Assembly (NCBI GenBank): GCA_945907755.1
Contig: CAMDTN010000017.1
Span: 1-49,175 of the forward strand
Direction: 5' to 3'
From: Singulisphaera sp. GP187
Lineage (GTDB): Bacteria; Planctomycetota; GCA-002687715
Length of the DNA stretch: 49,175 nt
The translations under genes were made by a program, and so were the position numbers. Each line of letters opens with the position of its first letter. Position 1 is the stretch's first letter. Below the pieces are notes generated by a model, which did not search any database, was not told the origin of the DNA, and worked only from the letters and a program-made list of their open reading frames with translations. Shown piece after piece: positions 33,784 through 42,628 of the stretch.

Positions 33784-34521
33784 GTGCGCACGGCTTTGTT
33801 CATCACTTGCTTGGCAGATCAACTGCGCCCTTCTATCGGAGTGGGATTGGTGCGTGTTCTAAGGCGTGCGGGCGTGCAACCAGAGTTCCCAGCGGCGCAA
33901 GGCTGTTGCGGGCAACCCGCGTGGAACTTGGGCCACGCCAGCGTGGCTCAGGCGGAGGCCGAACGCATGCTGCGCGTGTTCGAGCCCTACGACGCCGTGG
34001 TCACTCCATCGGGCTCGTGCGCTGCCATGGTGCAGCACTACGAAACCGTGTTTGGTACAGCTCACTCCCTCGCTGCGCAGGCCCGCGCACTCGCAGCCAA
34101 AACCCACGAATTCTCCGCCTTCATCGTGAATCAACTGGGTGTCACAAAAATGCCAGGACGCTTCCCGCAGCGCGTCACTTGGCATGCCGCATGCCATGGC
34201 ACGCGCTTGGCGCAGGTGCGCAACGAACCGCTGCAGTTGCTGTCGAGCATCGAGGGTCTCGAGTTAGTGCCCCTGCCGCGCGTCGAAGACTGCTGCGGGT
34301 TTGGCGGAGCGTTCTGCGTGAAATTTCCTGAGATTAGTAGCGCCATGGGAGCCGAGAAATGCGCCCATGTGCACAGCACGCGCGCTACGGTGCTGGCAGG
34401 CAACGACGCCGGCTGCCTGCTGCATTTGCAGGGCTTGCTGGCGCGCGCTGGGCCAGCACCCCGCGTACTGCACCTTGCGGAATTGCTGGACGAAGCCGCA
34501 ACAGGGCGCCCCACATGCTGA
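33784..34521 (+). CDS. lutA: L-lactate oxidation iron-sulfur protein LutA
   Basis: 245 residues of the CCG-domain family. It begins [20 protein letters not shown] from a GTG and continues [20 protein letters not shown]. The second CCG unit is [19 protein letters not shown]. These cysteine-rich units bind iron-sulfur clusters. With LutB and LutC it oxidises L-lactate to pyruvate in the cytoplasm. First gene of a seven-gene operon; its stop overlaps lutB (ATGCTGA). Confidence 0.93.
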   Translation: MRTALFITCLADQLRPSIGVGLVRVLRRAGVQPEFPAAQGCCGQPAWNLGHASVAQAEAERMLRVFEPYDAVVTPSGSCAAMVQHYETVFGTAHSLAAQARALAAKTHEFSAFIVNQLGVTKMPGRFPQRVTWHAACHGTRLAQVRNEPLQLLSSIEGLELVPLPRVEDCCGFGGAFCVKFPEISSAMGAEKCAHVHSTRATVLAGNDAGCLLHLQGLLARAGPAPRVLHLAELLDEAATGRPTC

Positions 34522-35933
34522 GCCCCCAAGGCCACTTCGCAGAGCGCGCCAAAGAAGCCGTGGCCGATGCGCACTTGCGTGCTGCGGTGCGCCGCACGGT
34601 GGATCGCTTGCGAGACTTGCGCCGCACTACGGAAGCCAACGACAGCGCCATGCCGCTTCGTCGCGAGAAAGCGCGCTTGGTGCGCGAGCATTCGGTGGCT
34701 GCGCTCCCGCACTTGCTGGAGCAGTTCACCCAGGCTTGCCGCCGCAATGGCACCGTCGTGCACCGGGCCGCGGATGCTGCTGAGGCCTGCGGCATCGCGC
34801 TCTCGCTACTGCGCACGCACGCAGCGCGCCGCGTGGTGAAGTCGAAATCCATGGTCACAGAAGAGATCGGGCTGAACGAAGCACTGGAACGCGATGGGAT
34901 CGAAGTGACCGAGACAGATTTGGGCGAGTGGATCATCCAACTCGCTGGGGAGAGGCCCTCGCACATCATCTTGCCGGCAATCCATAAGACGCGCCATGAT
35001 GTGCAGCGTTTATTCGAACGCGAAAGCGGCACCACGCTTTCTCCGGACACGGCGCGTTTGTGCGCTCACGCGCGCATCAGACTGCGCGAGAAATTCTTGC
35101 AAGCAGATGCCGGCATCAGCGGCGCCAATTTCGCGGTGGCTTCTACCGGCAGCATCGCGTTGTTCACCAACGAAGGCAACGGACGCTTGGTCACTACGCT
35201 GCCGCGCGTGCATATTGCCTTCATGGGCATGGAACGCGTAGTGGCAGACCTCGACGCTCTTGCCAGCATGGCCGAAGTGCTGCCGCGTTCGGCGACGGGC
35301 CAGAAACTGACCAGCTACTGCACTGTCATCACAGGACCGCGAGGCCCCGGTGAACTCGACGGCCCCGAGCACTTGCATGTGATCATCGTCGACAACGGGC
35401 GCAGCGCGGTGTGGCGCGACCCAGAGTTTCGCGATGTGCTGCGTTGCATTCGCTGCGCGGCCTGCCTGAATGTGTGCCCGGTGTATGCGCAAGTGGGCGG
35501 CCATTCTTACGGCGGCACTTATCCAGGGCCTATCGGCGCAGTGCTAACGCCACTGCTGCGTCCAGAGCAACGCAGCGCAACCGAACTGGCCGAAGCCAGC
35601 ACGCTTTGCGCCGCCTGCACCGAAGCCTGCCCCGTGGGCATTCCGCTGCACGACATGCTGGTGCGTTTGCGCCGCCGCGAACAGGCGTTGCATCCGCACC
35701 GCGTGCAACGCCTGATGTTGCGCGTGGCCATGCGTTTCGCACGCAGCGCCAAGGCAGGGGCCCTTCCTGCGCTGTTGCGTGCCGCCAGCCACGGCGGCAC
35801 AGCAATCGTGTTGCGAAAATTGGTGCCCGCACTGGACCACTGGCAACGCACTCGCGCCTTACCTCCAGCACCAGCGCAGACTTTCCGCGCGCTGTGGCCG
35901 CAACTGGCGCAGGAGGCCATGAATGAGCACTAA
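34515..35933 (+). CDS. lutB: L-lactate oxidation iron-sulfur protein LutB
   Basis: 472 residues. The N-terminal LUD domain includes VKSKSMVTEEIGLNEALERD, ISGANFAVASTGSIALFTNE and NGRLVTTLPRVHIAFMGMER. The middle holds two 4Fe-4S ferredoxin motifs, RCIRCAACLNVCPVY and CAACTEACPVGIPLHDML. The GGHSYGGTYPGPIGAVLTP block is typical of LutB/YkgF. The helical C-terminus binds partners. Electron-transfer core of the Lut complex. ATG 34515 overlaps lutA; the end overlaps lutC by 11 bases. Confidence 0.95.
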   Translation: MLSPQGHFAERAKEAVADAHLRAAVRRTVDRLRDLRRTTEANDSAMPLRREKARLVREHSVAALPHLLEQFTQACRRNGTVVHRAADAAEACGIALSLLRTHAARRVVKSKSMVTEEIGLNEALERDGIEVTETDLGEWIIQLAGERPSHIILPAIHKTRHDVQRLFERESGTTLSPDTARLCAHARIRLREKFLQADAGISGANFAVASTGSIALFTNEGNGRLVTTLPRVHIAFMGMERVVADLDALASMAEVLPRSATGQKLTSYCTVITGPRGPGELDGPEHLHVIIVDNGRSAVWRDPEFRDVLRCIRCAACLNVCPVYAQVGGHSYGGTYPGPIGAVLTPLLRPEQRSATELAEASTLCAACTEACPVGIPLHDMLVRLRRREQALHPHRVQRLMLRVAMRFARSAKAGALPALLRAASHGGTAIVLRKLVPALDHWQRTRALPPAPAQTFRALWPQLAQEAMNEH

Positions 35934-36519
35934 CGCAAGTGCGCGCGCGGCCAGCACCCTGGCTGCGAACAGTTTCCGAGAAGCGCTGCTGGCCGTCGGT
36001 GGCGAAGTGCATTTGGTGCACACTGCTGCAGAAGCCCAAGCCTGCCTGCAAGCCGTGCTTGAAGAGGCACATGTGCGTGAACTCGTGCATCACGCAGCCG
36101 AGACGCTCGCACCACTGCAACTGTCGGCTTTGGCGCAACAGCTGCAACTGACTGGGCCGCACGGCATCGGGCCGCAAGCTCATCGCGAACACTGCGCGCG
36201 CGCAGGTGCCGGCCTGACGGGTGCCATCGCAGGCATCGCAGCCACAGGCACGCTGGTGCTGGCTGCCGCTGCAACCACGCCACGCTCCACCAGTTTGTTG
36301 CCGCCGTTACATGTGGCGCTGTTGCACAGTGCTCGCATTGTGCCCGACATCGCGGCGGCGCTGCTCCTATTCCCTGCGCAGGCGCTGCCATCGCAGATAA
36401 TCAACATCACAGGCCCCAGTCGCACCGGCGATATCGAACACGACCTCACCACTGGCGTGCACGGCCCAGCGCGCCTCGTGGTGATCCTGCTGCACCCAGA
36501 GTCGGAGCATCATCCATGA
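35923..36519 (+). CDS. lutC: LUD-domain protein LutC
   Basis: 198 residues, LUD domain. Key blocks are AGLTGAIAGIAATGTLVLAA, LLPPLHVALLHSARIVPDIA, and the signature ITGPSRTGDIEHDLTTGVHG then PARLVVILL. It completes the LutABC L-lactate oxidising set. The ATG lies in the end of lutB and its stop overlaps the SDR gene (ATGA). Confidence 0.92.
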   Translation: MSTNASARAASTLAANSFREALLAVGGEVHLVHTAAEAQACLQAVLEEAHVRELVHHAAETLAPLQLSALAQQLQLTGPHGIGPQAHREHCARAGAGLTGAIAGIAATGTLVLAAAATTPRSTSLLPPLHVALLHSARIVPDIAAALLLFPAQALPSQIINITGPSRTGDIEHDLTTGVHGPARLVVILLHPESEHHP

Positions 36520-37292
36520 GCCCAGGACAACTTGAAGGCAAATGCGCACTGATCACCGGCGCAGGCAGCGGCATCGGCGCCGCCATTGCTCGCAGCTTCG
36601 CGCAGCAAGGCGCGCAGGTGGCGCTGCTGGATATTGATGCCAGCGCTGCCGCGCATGTGGCCCACAGCATTCGCGACGCGGGTGGCACCGCCCACGCATG
36701 GCCCTGCGATGTTGGCGCCGAAGCCAGCGTCAACCACGCCGTAGACCAAGCGCTGCAATGGGCTGGGCGCGTGCACATCTTGGTGAACAACGCTGGGATC
36801 GCTCATGTCGGCAGCGCGCTGGACACCACCGAGGCAGACCTCGACCGCATCTATCGCGTGAATGTCAAAGGTGTGCACTTCTGCACGCGCCGCATGCTCC
36901 CGCATTTCTTGAGCAATGGCGGCGGCTGCATCTTGAACATGTGCAGCATCGCTGCGCTCGTGGGCATCGAAGCGCGCTTGGCCTATTCCATGTCCAAAGG
37001 CGCAGTGCTGGCCATGACACGCAGCGTGGCGGTGGACTACATGGCCCAAGGCGTGCGCTGCAACTGCATTTGCCCTGCCCGTGTGCACACGCCTTTCGTC
37101 GATGGTTTCTTAAAGGCCAACTACCCGGGCCGTGAAGCCGAAATGTTCGCACAACTCGCGGCCTATCAGCCCATGGGGCGCATGGGCACGCCAGAAGAAG
37201 TGGCGGCCATGGCCGTGTACCTTGCTTCCGACGCCGCGAGCTTTGTGACAGGCCAGGCATTTCCCTTGGATGGCGGTGTGTTGGTGCGCTGA
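36516..37292 (+). CDS. short-chain dehydrogenase of deoxysugar catabolism
   Basis: 258 residues, classical SDR. The nucleotide loop is ALITGAGSGIGAAIARSFAQ, NNAGIAHVG follows, catalytic Ser lies in NMCSIAALVGIEARLAYSMS, and the Tyr-x3-Lys motif is YSMSK. Asp after beta-2 (LLDIDAS) favours NAD over NADP. CICPARVHTPFVDGFLKANY is the substrate-loop region. In context it is most likely the 2-keto-3-deoxy-L-fuconate (or L-rhamnonate) 4-dehydrogenase, or the L-fucose dehydrogenase; sequence alone does not decide. Overlaps lutC by four bases; the FAH gene follows after 14. Confidence 0.85.
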   Translation: MSPGQLEGKCALITGAGSGIGAAIARSFAQQGAQVALLDIDASAAAHVAHSIRDAGGTAHAWPCDVGAEASVNHAVDQALQWAGRVHILVNNAGIAHVGSALDTTEADLDRIYRVNVKGVHFCTRRMLPHFLSNGGGCILNMCSIAALVGIEARLAYSMSKGAVLAMTRSVAVDYMAQGVRCNCICPARVHTPFVDGFLKANYPGREAEMFAQLAAYQPMGRMGTPEEVAAMAVYLASDAASFVTGQAFPLDGGVLVR

Positions 37293-37306
37293 AAGGACAT
37301 GTCGCG

Positions 37307-38188
37307 ATGAAGCTGATTCGATTCGGGCCCGCAGGCGCAGAAGCCCCTGGGCTGCAACTGGAGAATGGCCGCCGCATCGATGCGCGCGGCTTCGCGCCCG
37401 ATTGGAATGAGCAGTTCTTCGCAAGCGACGGCCTCGCGAAGCTGGAGCAGTGGGCGCAACAGCATGCGGCCACTGCGCCGGAAGTGACGCAGAATGTGCG
37501 CCTCGGGCCGTGCATCGCGCGCCCGAGCAAGATCATTTGCATAGGACTGAACTATCGCGACCACGCGGCCGAGACTCATGCGAAGTTGCCCGCGGAGCCG
37601 GTGATCTTTTTCAAGTCCACCACCGCACTGTGCGGCCCCAACGACCCCGTGGTGATTCCGCTGGGCGGCACCAAGGTGGACTGGGAAGTGGAACTCGCTG
37701 TGGTCATCGGACGAACCGCGCAACACTTGAGCGAAACAGAAGCGCTCGCGCATGTGGCTGGCTACTGCCTCCACAACGACTACTCCGAACGCGCTTTCCA
37801 ACTGGAACACTGCGGCCAGTGGGTGAAGGGCAAAAGCTGCGACACCTTTGCACCGCTTGGCCCGTTCATGGCCACCCGCGACGAAGTGCGCGACCCTCAA
37901 GCGCTGGAACTGTGGCTGCGCGTGAATGGCATCGAGATGCAACGCTCCAACACACGCGAGATGTGTTTCGGTGTGGCAGGCTTGGTGGCTTACATCTCGC
38001 AATTCATGACGCTCTTGCCCGGAGATGTCATCAGCACGGGCACGCCTGCTGGCGTGGGTCTGGCCAAAGACCCGCCGCAATACTTGCAAGCAGGTGATGT
38101 GGTGGAATTGGGCATTGATGGACTGGGCACGTCGCAACAACGCGTAGTGCAACATCCGCTGGCGCGCACGAGGAGTAGCGGAGCATGA
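37307..38188 (+). CDS. fumarylacetoacetate-hydrolase-family enzyme, likely 2,4-diketo-3-deoxy-L-fuconate hydrolase
   Basis: 293 residues. FAH blocks are IICIGLNYRDHAAETHAKLP, EPVIFFKSTTALCGPNDPVV, WEVELAVVIGRTAQHLSE (metal Glu pair), GYCLHNDYSERAFQLEHCGQ, WVKGKSCDTFAPLGPFM and GDVISTGTPAGVGLA. The stretch DYSER..Q.E..GQW.KGK is characteristic of the 2,4-diketo-3-deoxy-L-fuconate/rhamnonate hydrolase group, which releases pyruvate and L-lactate. That product is the substrate of the LutABC proteins encoded upstream. AAAGGA ribosome site before ATG; stop overlaps the next start (ATGA). Confidence 0.88.
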   Translation: MKLIRFGPAGAEAPGLQLENGRRIDARGFAPDWNEQFFASDGLAKLEQWAQQHAATAPEVTQNVRLGPCIARPSKIICIGLNYRDHAAETHAKLPAEPVIFFKSTTALCGPNDPVVIPLGGTKVDWEVELAVVIGRTAQHLSETEALAHVAGYCLHNDYSERAFQLEHCGQWVKGKSCDTFAPLGPFMATRDEVRDPQALELWLRVNGIEMQRSNTREMCFGVAGLVAYISQFMTLLPGDVISTGTPAGVGLAKDPPQYLQAGDVVELGIDGLGTSQQRVVQHPLARTRSSGA

Positions 38189-39288
38189 GCTTGAAGATCA
38201 CCGGAGTAGAAACGGTGCTGCTGCGGGTGCCGCTCAAGCAACGCACGATCACCGATTCGCAGAGCAGCGTCACGGATGTCGAGTTTCTGCAGGTGGTGTT
38301 GCGCACCGAAGGCGGGCTGACGGGCTATGGCATGAACTGGAGCTACACGCCAGGGCTGAAGGCCGCACAAGTGGCGTTAGACCAGAACTATGCGCCGCTG
38401 CTGATGGGTGCCGACGCAGTGCAGCGCCGCGAATTGGTGCGCCAGATGTTTTTCTCGAACCACTTCATCGGCCGCGTCGGCGCCACGCGGGTGGCCATTG
38501 CCGCTGTGGAATTCGCCTTGTGGGACTTGGCCTGCAAGGCTGTGAATTTGCCGCTGTGGAAGATGTTGGGCCCTGCGCGCACGCGCGTGAAGGCATATTC
38601 CACCGACGGCGGCTGGCTGAGCTGGAGCACCGACGAATTAGTGCGCGACGCCACACGCTTGGTGGAACGTGGCTTCGATGCCGTGAAACTGAAACTTGGG
38701 CTGCCCGATCCGCTGGAAGATCTCGCACGCATCGCAGCGGTGCGCAAGGCCGTCGGCCCCAAGGTACAGATCATGACGGATGTGAATTGCGCATGGACTT
38801 TGGCCACTGCACGACGCATCGCCCCGCGCTTGGCCGAGCACGATGTCACTTGGCTCGAAGAGCCGATGATGCCCGAAGATGTGCGCAGCCACGCAGTGCT
38901 GCAGCGCGCCATCAGCACGCCGCTGGCAGTGGGTGAAACGCTGTACACGCTGCAGAGTTTTCGCGACTACATCGCCGAAGGGGCCTGCACCTTCGTGCAA
39001 GCCGACGCGACCAAGTTGTTAGGCATCGACGAATGGCTGCAAGTAGCGGCGCTGGCCGCTGCGTGGAACCTGCCCGTGGTGCCGCACACCAATGTGCAGC
39101 AGAAGCTGCATGTGCAACTAGCAGCAGCCACGCCCAACGCGTTGATGGTGGAGAACTGCTACGAATCGCTGAACGAAATGTGGGTCGAGCCCATCTATGT
39201 GCGCGACGGGCACTACAGCCTGCCGCAAGAACCTGGGTGCGGCCTGCAGATCCGCGATGAGGTGATCCGTGACCACCGTATCGGCTGA
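38185..39288 (+). CDS. enolase-superfamily sugar-acid dehydratase
   Basis: 367 residues of the mandelate racemase/muconate lactonising group. Capping domain: ITGVETVLLRVPLKQRTITD. Barrel catalysts are the Lys pair in AVKLKLGLPD, metal ligands in MTDVNCAW, TWLEEPMM and AVGETLYTL, and His in VVPHTNVQQKLH. In this operon the natural role is dehydration of L-fuconate (or L-rhamnonate) to the 2-keto-3-deoxy acid. It is shorter than the characterised Xanthomonas L-fuconate dehydratase (about 440 residues), so the exact acid is uncertain. Overlaps the lactonase gene by 20 bases. Confidence 0.85.
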   Translation: MSLKITGVETVLLRVPLKQRTITDSQSSVTDVEFLQVVLRTEGGLTGYGMNWSYTPGLKAAQVALDQNYAPLLMGADAVQRRELVRQMFFSNHFIGRVGATRVAIAAVEFALWDLACKAVNLPLWKMLGPARTRVKAYSTDGGWLSWSTDELVRDATRLVERGFDAVKLKLGLPDPLEDLARIAAVRKAVGPKVQIMTDVNCAWTLATARRIAPRLAEHDVTWLEEPMMPEDVRSHAVLQRAISTPLAVGETLYTLQSFRDYIAEGACTFVQADATKLLGIDEWLQVAALAAAWNLPVVPHTNVQQKLHVQLAAATPNALMVENCYESLNEMWVEPIYVRDGHYSLPQEPGCGLQIRDEVIRDHRIG

Positions 39289-40123
39289 GCGCCGCATCGA
39301 CGCGCACCAGCACTTCTGGATTCACTCTCCCAAAGTGCACACTTGGATGACGCGGCGCCAGGGAATGGAGCCGCTCATGCGCGACTTCTTGCCGCGCGAT
39401 CTGGCGCCACTGCTACGCGGCAGCATGATCGATGGCTGCGTAGCCGTGCAAGCAGCATCCACTACGCACGAAACGCGCTGGCTGTTGGACCTCGCCAGCG
39501 CCCACAGTTTCATCCTTGGAGTGGTTGGTTGGGCAGATCTCGCGGCACCGGATTGCGCCGACCAACTCGCAGCGCTGCCCGAGCGCTCACGCCTGAAGGG
39601 TCTGCGCCACTTGGTGGAAGACGAAGCCGACCCGCACTTCTTGGCGCGCAGCGACATCGTTGCTGGCATCGCGTGCTTGCAGCAAGCGGGCTTGGTGTTC
39701 GATCTACTGCTGCGCCTAGATCAATGCGAAGCAGCTCTGAAATTGCTGGCGCGCTTGCCGCAGCAACGCTTTGTGCTGGACCACTGCGCCAAACCACCGG
39801 TGCGCAGCGGCGCACTGGAACCTTGGGCTACGCAATTGCGCGCGCTGGCGCGTCATCAAAACCTGGTATGCAAACTCAGTGGGCTTGTCACCGAAGCGGA
39901 ATGGCGCACCTGGGATGAACGCGAATTCTCTCCCTTCACAGAAGTCGTGCTCGAGGCCTTCGGTCCACAACGCTTGATGCTGGGGTCGGATTGGCCTGTG
40001 TGCACTTTGGCGGCTCCTTATGGCCGCGTGTTCCATTTGATGGAACCCTTGCTGCAGCAGTTGAGTTACGCCGAGCGCGCGGCCATCCGTGGCGGAACAG
40101 CGGCGCAGGTTTACGCGCTGTAA
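39269..40123 (+). CDS. amidohydrolase-2 family lactonase (L-fucono/rhamnono-lactonase type)
   Basis: 284 residues from GTG 39269. Metal or active-site blocks are RIDAHQHFWIHSPK (HxH), FVLDHCAKPPV and LMLGSDWPVC, in the order typical of L-fuconolactonase and L-rhamnono-1,4-lactonase. GLRHLVEDEADPHFL is also family-like. It would open the sugar lactone to the acid used by the dehydratase. Last gene of the lut-deoxysugar operon. A 100-base gap follows with no clear terminator. Confidence 0.87.
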   Translation: MTTVSAERRIDAHQHFWIHSPKVHTWMTRRQGMEPLMRDFLPRDLAPLLRGSMIDGCVAVQAASTTHETRWLLDLASAHSFILGVVGWADLAAPDCADQLAALPERSRLKGLRHLVEDEADPHFLARSDIVAGIACLQQAGLVFDLLLRLDQCEAALKLLARLPQQRFVLDHCAKPPVRSGALEPWATQLRALARHQNLVCKLSGLVTEAEWRTWDEREFSPFTEVVLEAFGPQRLMLGSDWPVCTLAAPYGRVFHLMEPLLQQLSYAERAAIRGGTAAQVYAL

Positions 40124-40223
40124 TTTTTTGCGTCCCTCATCCTAGGCGGTTTCTTTGCCGAAAAGATATACCGGGGCGAACCCGCTCGCCCTATGCACCT
40201 TTGACCAAGGACTAGGAGTTCCC

Positions 40224-41255
40224 ATGCGTATGAACGTCAGGATCGCGATCTGTTTTGCGTGCGGCTTGCTGGCGGCAGTGCCAGCGCAAGTGAGTTTGTC
40301 TTCTACGGCATTGCGCAATTCTGGCGCTGCCACGCTGACGGCTACAGGCCCGGCGGGTTCACCGCTGTGGTTATTGGCCGATGTCACTGCGGGGCCTGCC
40401 GTGTACGGCTCGCTCACCTTTGGCTTGGGCCTGAGCCCTGCGCTGGTGGTGGTGGAATCACCGGCACCATTCGATCCAGCGGGCGCGCTAACGGCCGCCT
40501 TCACATTGGATCCTGCAGTACTTGCTGGCACACCGCTCTGGATGCAGTTGGCCACAATTGACCCAACGGGCCCTAGCGACGGCATGGTGCTGAGCAACAC
40601 AGTGCACCGCGTCGTGCACCCGCGTGACATCGCAGGCCTGGGCACATCGGGTTTTTGCAGCGGTACGAACCCAGCCTTTCTCGCCAACGACGAAGTGGCC
40701 ACCGTGCCGCTTGGCATGACCTTCCAGTACTACGGCGTCGACTTCACCGAAGTGATGGTCGATTCCAACGGCCTCGTCACTTTCGGCACTAGTGCCGTCA
40801 GTGACCCGCTCGCTTCTGCCACACGCCTGAGTGCGAAGAGCGCTGTTATCGCTGTGCTCTGGGCAGACTTGGACCCCAGCGTGCTGCAGCCCGCAGGCGA
40901 CCCACGCAATAAGATTCAGATCGACCGCGAAACCGGCAGCCACTGCCGCTTTACTTGGAATCAAGTGCAGCGCCCAGGCGACCCTGCGGAAAGCAGCGCA
41001 TCGCTGAGCTTGTGGTGTGACGGCAGCATCACCATGGAGTGGGGCGCGGTCAGTGGACCCGTCACCGTAGGCATGAATGCACTAGGTGGCAGCGGCATCG
41101 CAAGCGTGGACATCTCCGCCTCGGATAGCGGCGTCCTGCCAGCCTTCGTCGGGTTCGCACAGGAGTTTGCTTCCGCTGGGGCGTTCGACCTAAGCAGCAG
41201 CATACTGACGCTGCGTCCCAACGGGCTTGGCGGATACCTGACGAGGATCAACTGA
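40224..41255 (+). CDS. secreted beta-rich protein, unknown
   Basis: About 343 residues. Signal peptide MRMNVRIAICFACGLLAAVP followed by AQ. The first half (about 25-140) is a beta domain with SPLWLLADVTAGPAVYGSLT and AGTPLWMQLATIDPTGPSDG, like modules repeated in secreted planctomycete proteins. The second half (about 150-330) includes FTEVMVDSNGLVTFG and KIQIDRETGSHCRFTWNQV, reminiscent of nidogen/PKD-type surface proteins. Function unknown. The TAGGAG site before ATG 40224 fixes the start over longer readings. It is followed by a TAGTGCGCATTCA repeat. Confidence 0.7.
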   Translation: MRMNVRIAICFACGLLAAVPAQVSLSSTALRNSGAATLTATGPAGSPLWLLADVTAGPAVYGSLTFGLGLSPALVVVESPAPFDPAGALTAAFTLDPAVLAGTPLWMQLATIDPTGPSDGMVLSNTVHRVVHPRDIAGLGTSGFCSGTNPAFLANDEVATVPLGMTFQYYGVDFTEVMVDSNGLVTFGTSAVSDPLASATRLSAKSAVIAVLWADLDPSVLQPAGDPRNKIQIDRETGSHCRFTWNQVQRPGDPAESSASLSLWCDGSITMEWGAVSGPVTVGMNALGGSGIASVDISASDSGVLPAFVGFAQEFASAGAFDLSSSILTLRPNGLGGYLTRIN

Positions 41256-41266
41256 GTCTGATGCAG

Positions 41267-41279
41267 TAGTGCGCATTCA
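41267..41279 (+). repeat. TAGTGCGCATTCA dispersed repeat, copy 1
   Basis: TAGTGCGCATTCA preceded 13 bases upstream by GAGTCTGAT, in the 113-base gap before the isocitrate dehydrogenase gene. The same pair occurs at 45003-45029. Confidence 0.4.
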
Positions 41280-41368
41280 AGTTCGACGCCCTTCCGCACC
41301 GCGTGCTGAGGCGTAGGATCCGGGCGCGCGTTCGCAGCGAATGGTCGCTGCAACGCGCGCCACTGCAT

Positions 41369-42583
41369 ATGAAGAAGATTCGCGTTTCCACTCCGCTCGT
41401 CGATATTGATGGCGACGAGATGACCCGCATCATCTGGGCACTCATCAAGCAGAAACTGATTCTGCCCTACCTCGAAGTTGACTTGCTGAGCTTCGACCTC
41501 GGCATCGAGAACCGCGATCGCACCAACGATCAGGTGACAGTGGACGCGGCTCACGCAATCCAGAAGCACGGTGTGGGCGTGAAATGCGCCACCATCACTC
41601 CCGACGAAGCGCGCGTGAAAGAGTTCGGCCTGAAGGAGATGTGGAAATCTCCGAACGGGACCATCCGCAATATCCTTGGCGGCACAGTGTTTCGCGAGCC
41701 GATCATTTGCAAGAATGTGCCGCGCTTGGTGCCTGGCTGGACGCAGCCGATCATCATTGGCCGCCACGCTTTCGGCGATCAGTACCGCGCTACGGATTTT
41801 CGCGTCAACGGCCCCGGCAAGTTGACCATGACTTTCACGCCTGCCGACGGCAGCGCCGCGCAGACCCACGAGATCTTCCAATTCCCAGGCTCTGGCGTGG
41901 CCATGGGCATGTACAACCTCGACGATTCCATTCGCGGTTTCGCGCGTGCGTGCCTCGCTTATGGGTTGGCGCGCAATTACCCGGTGTACCTCAGCACCAA
42001 GAACACCATTCTGAAACGCTACGACGGCCGCTTCAAAGATCTGTTCGCCGAGGTGTACGAAGCCGAATTCGACGCGCGCTTCGCCGCCGCGAAGATCACC
42101 TACGAACACCGCCTCATCGACGACATGGTGGCCGCTGCGCTCAAGTGGGAAGGTGGCTTTGTGTGGGCCTGCAAGAATTACGACGGTGATGTGCAGAGCG
42201 ACACCGTGGCGCAAGGCTTCGGCTCGTTGGGCCTGATGACCAGCGTGTTGATGACGCCCGATGGCAACACCATCGAAGCGGAAGCAGCGCATGGCACAGT
42301 GACGCGCCACTACCGCGAGCATCAAGCCGGTCGCCCCACTTCGACCAACCCCATCGCTTCGATTTTTGCGTGGACGCAGGGGTTAAAGCACCGCGGCCGC
42401 ATGGATGCCACGCCCGATGTGGTGCGCTTTGCCGAGACTTTGGAAAAAGTCTGCGTGGACACGGTTGAAAGCGGCGCCATGACCAAAGACCTCGCCATCT
42501 TGATCAGCAAGAACGCACCGTGGCTGACCACAGAACAGTTCTTGATCGCGCTGGACAGCAACCTCGCCAAACGCCTCGGGTAG
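41369..42583 (+). CDS. icd: NADP-dependent isocitrate dehydrogenase, eukaryote-like type
   Basis: 404 residues; converts isocitrate to 2-oxoglutarate and CO2 in the TCA cycle. Visible are [40 protein letters not shown] (substrate loop), [74 protein letters not shown], and [20 protein letters not shown] for NADP binding. This reads like the homodimeric eukaryotic/type II IDH rather than E. coli Icd. The start ATG 41369 (MKKIRVSTP) fits the family N-terminus. Confidence 0.95.
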   Translation: MKKIRVSTPLVDIDGDEMTRIIWALIKQKLILPYLEVDLLSFDLGIENRDRTNDQVTVDAAHAIQKHGVGVKCATITPDEARVKEFGLKEMWKSPNGTIRNILGGTVFREPIICKNVPRLVPGWTQPIIIGRHAFGDQYRATDFRVNGPGKLTMTFTPADGSAAQTHEIFQFPGSGVAMGMYNLDDSIRGFARACLAYGLARNYPVYLSTKNTILKRYDGRFKDLFAEVYEAEFDARFAAAKITYEHRLIDDMVAAALKWEGGFVWACKNYDGDVQSDTVAQGFGSLGLMTSVLMTPDGNTIEAEAAHGTVTRHYREHQAGRPTSTNPIASIFAWTQGLKHRGRMDATPDVVRFAETLEKVCVDTVESGAMTKDLAILISKNAPWLTTEQFLIALDSNLAKRLG

Positions 42584-42628
42584 CATCGGCGCGCTGGCAA
42601 CGACCCGCTAGCGCCCACCGGAGCTGCA

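Noticed and set aside
40961-42325. 454-aa open frame opposite isocitrate dehydrogenase
   Set aside because: Antisense shadow of a highly conserved gene; no domain recognised.
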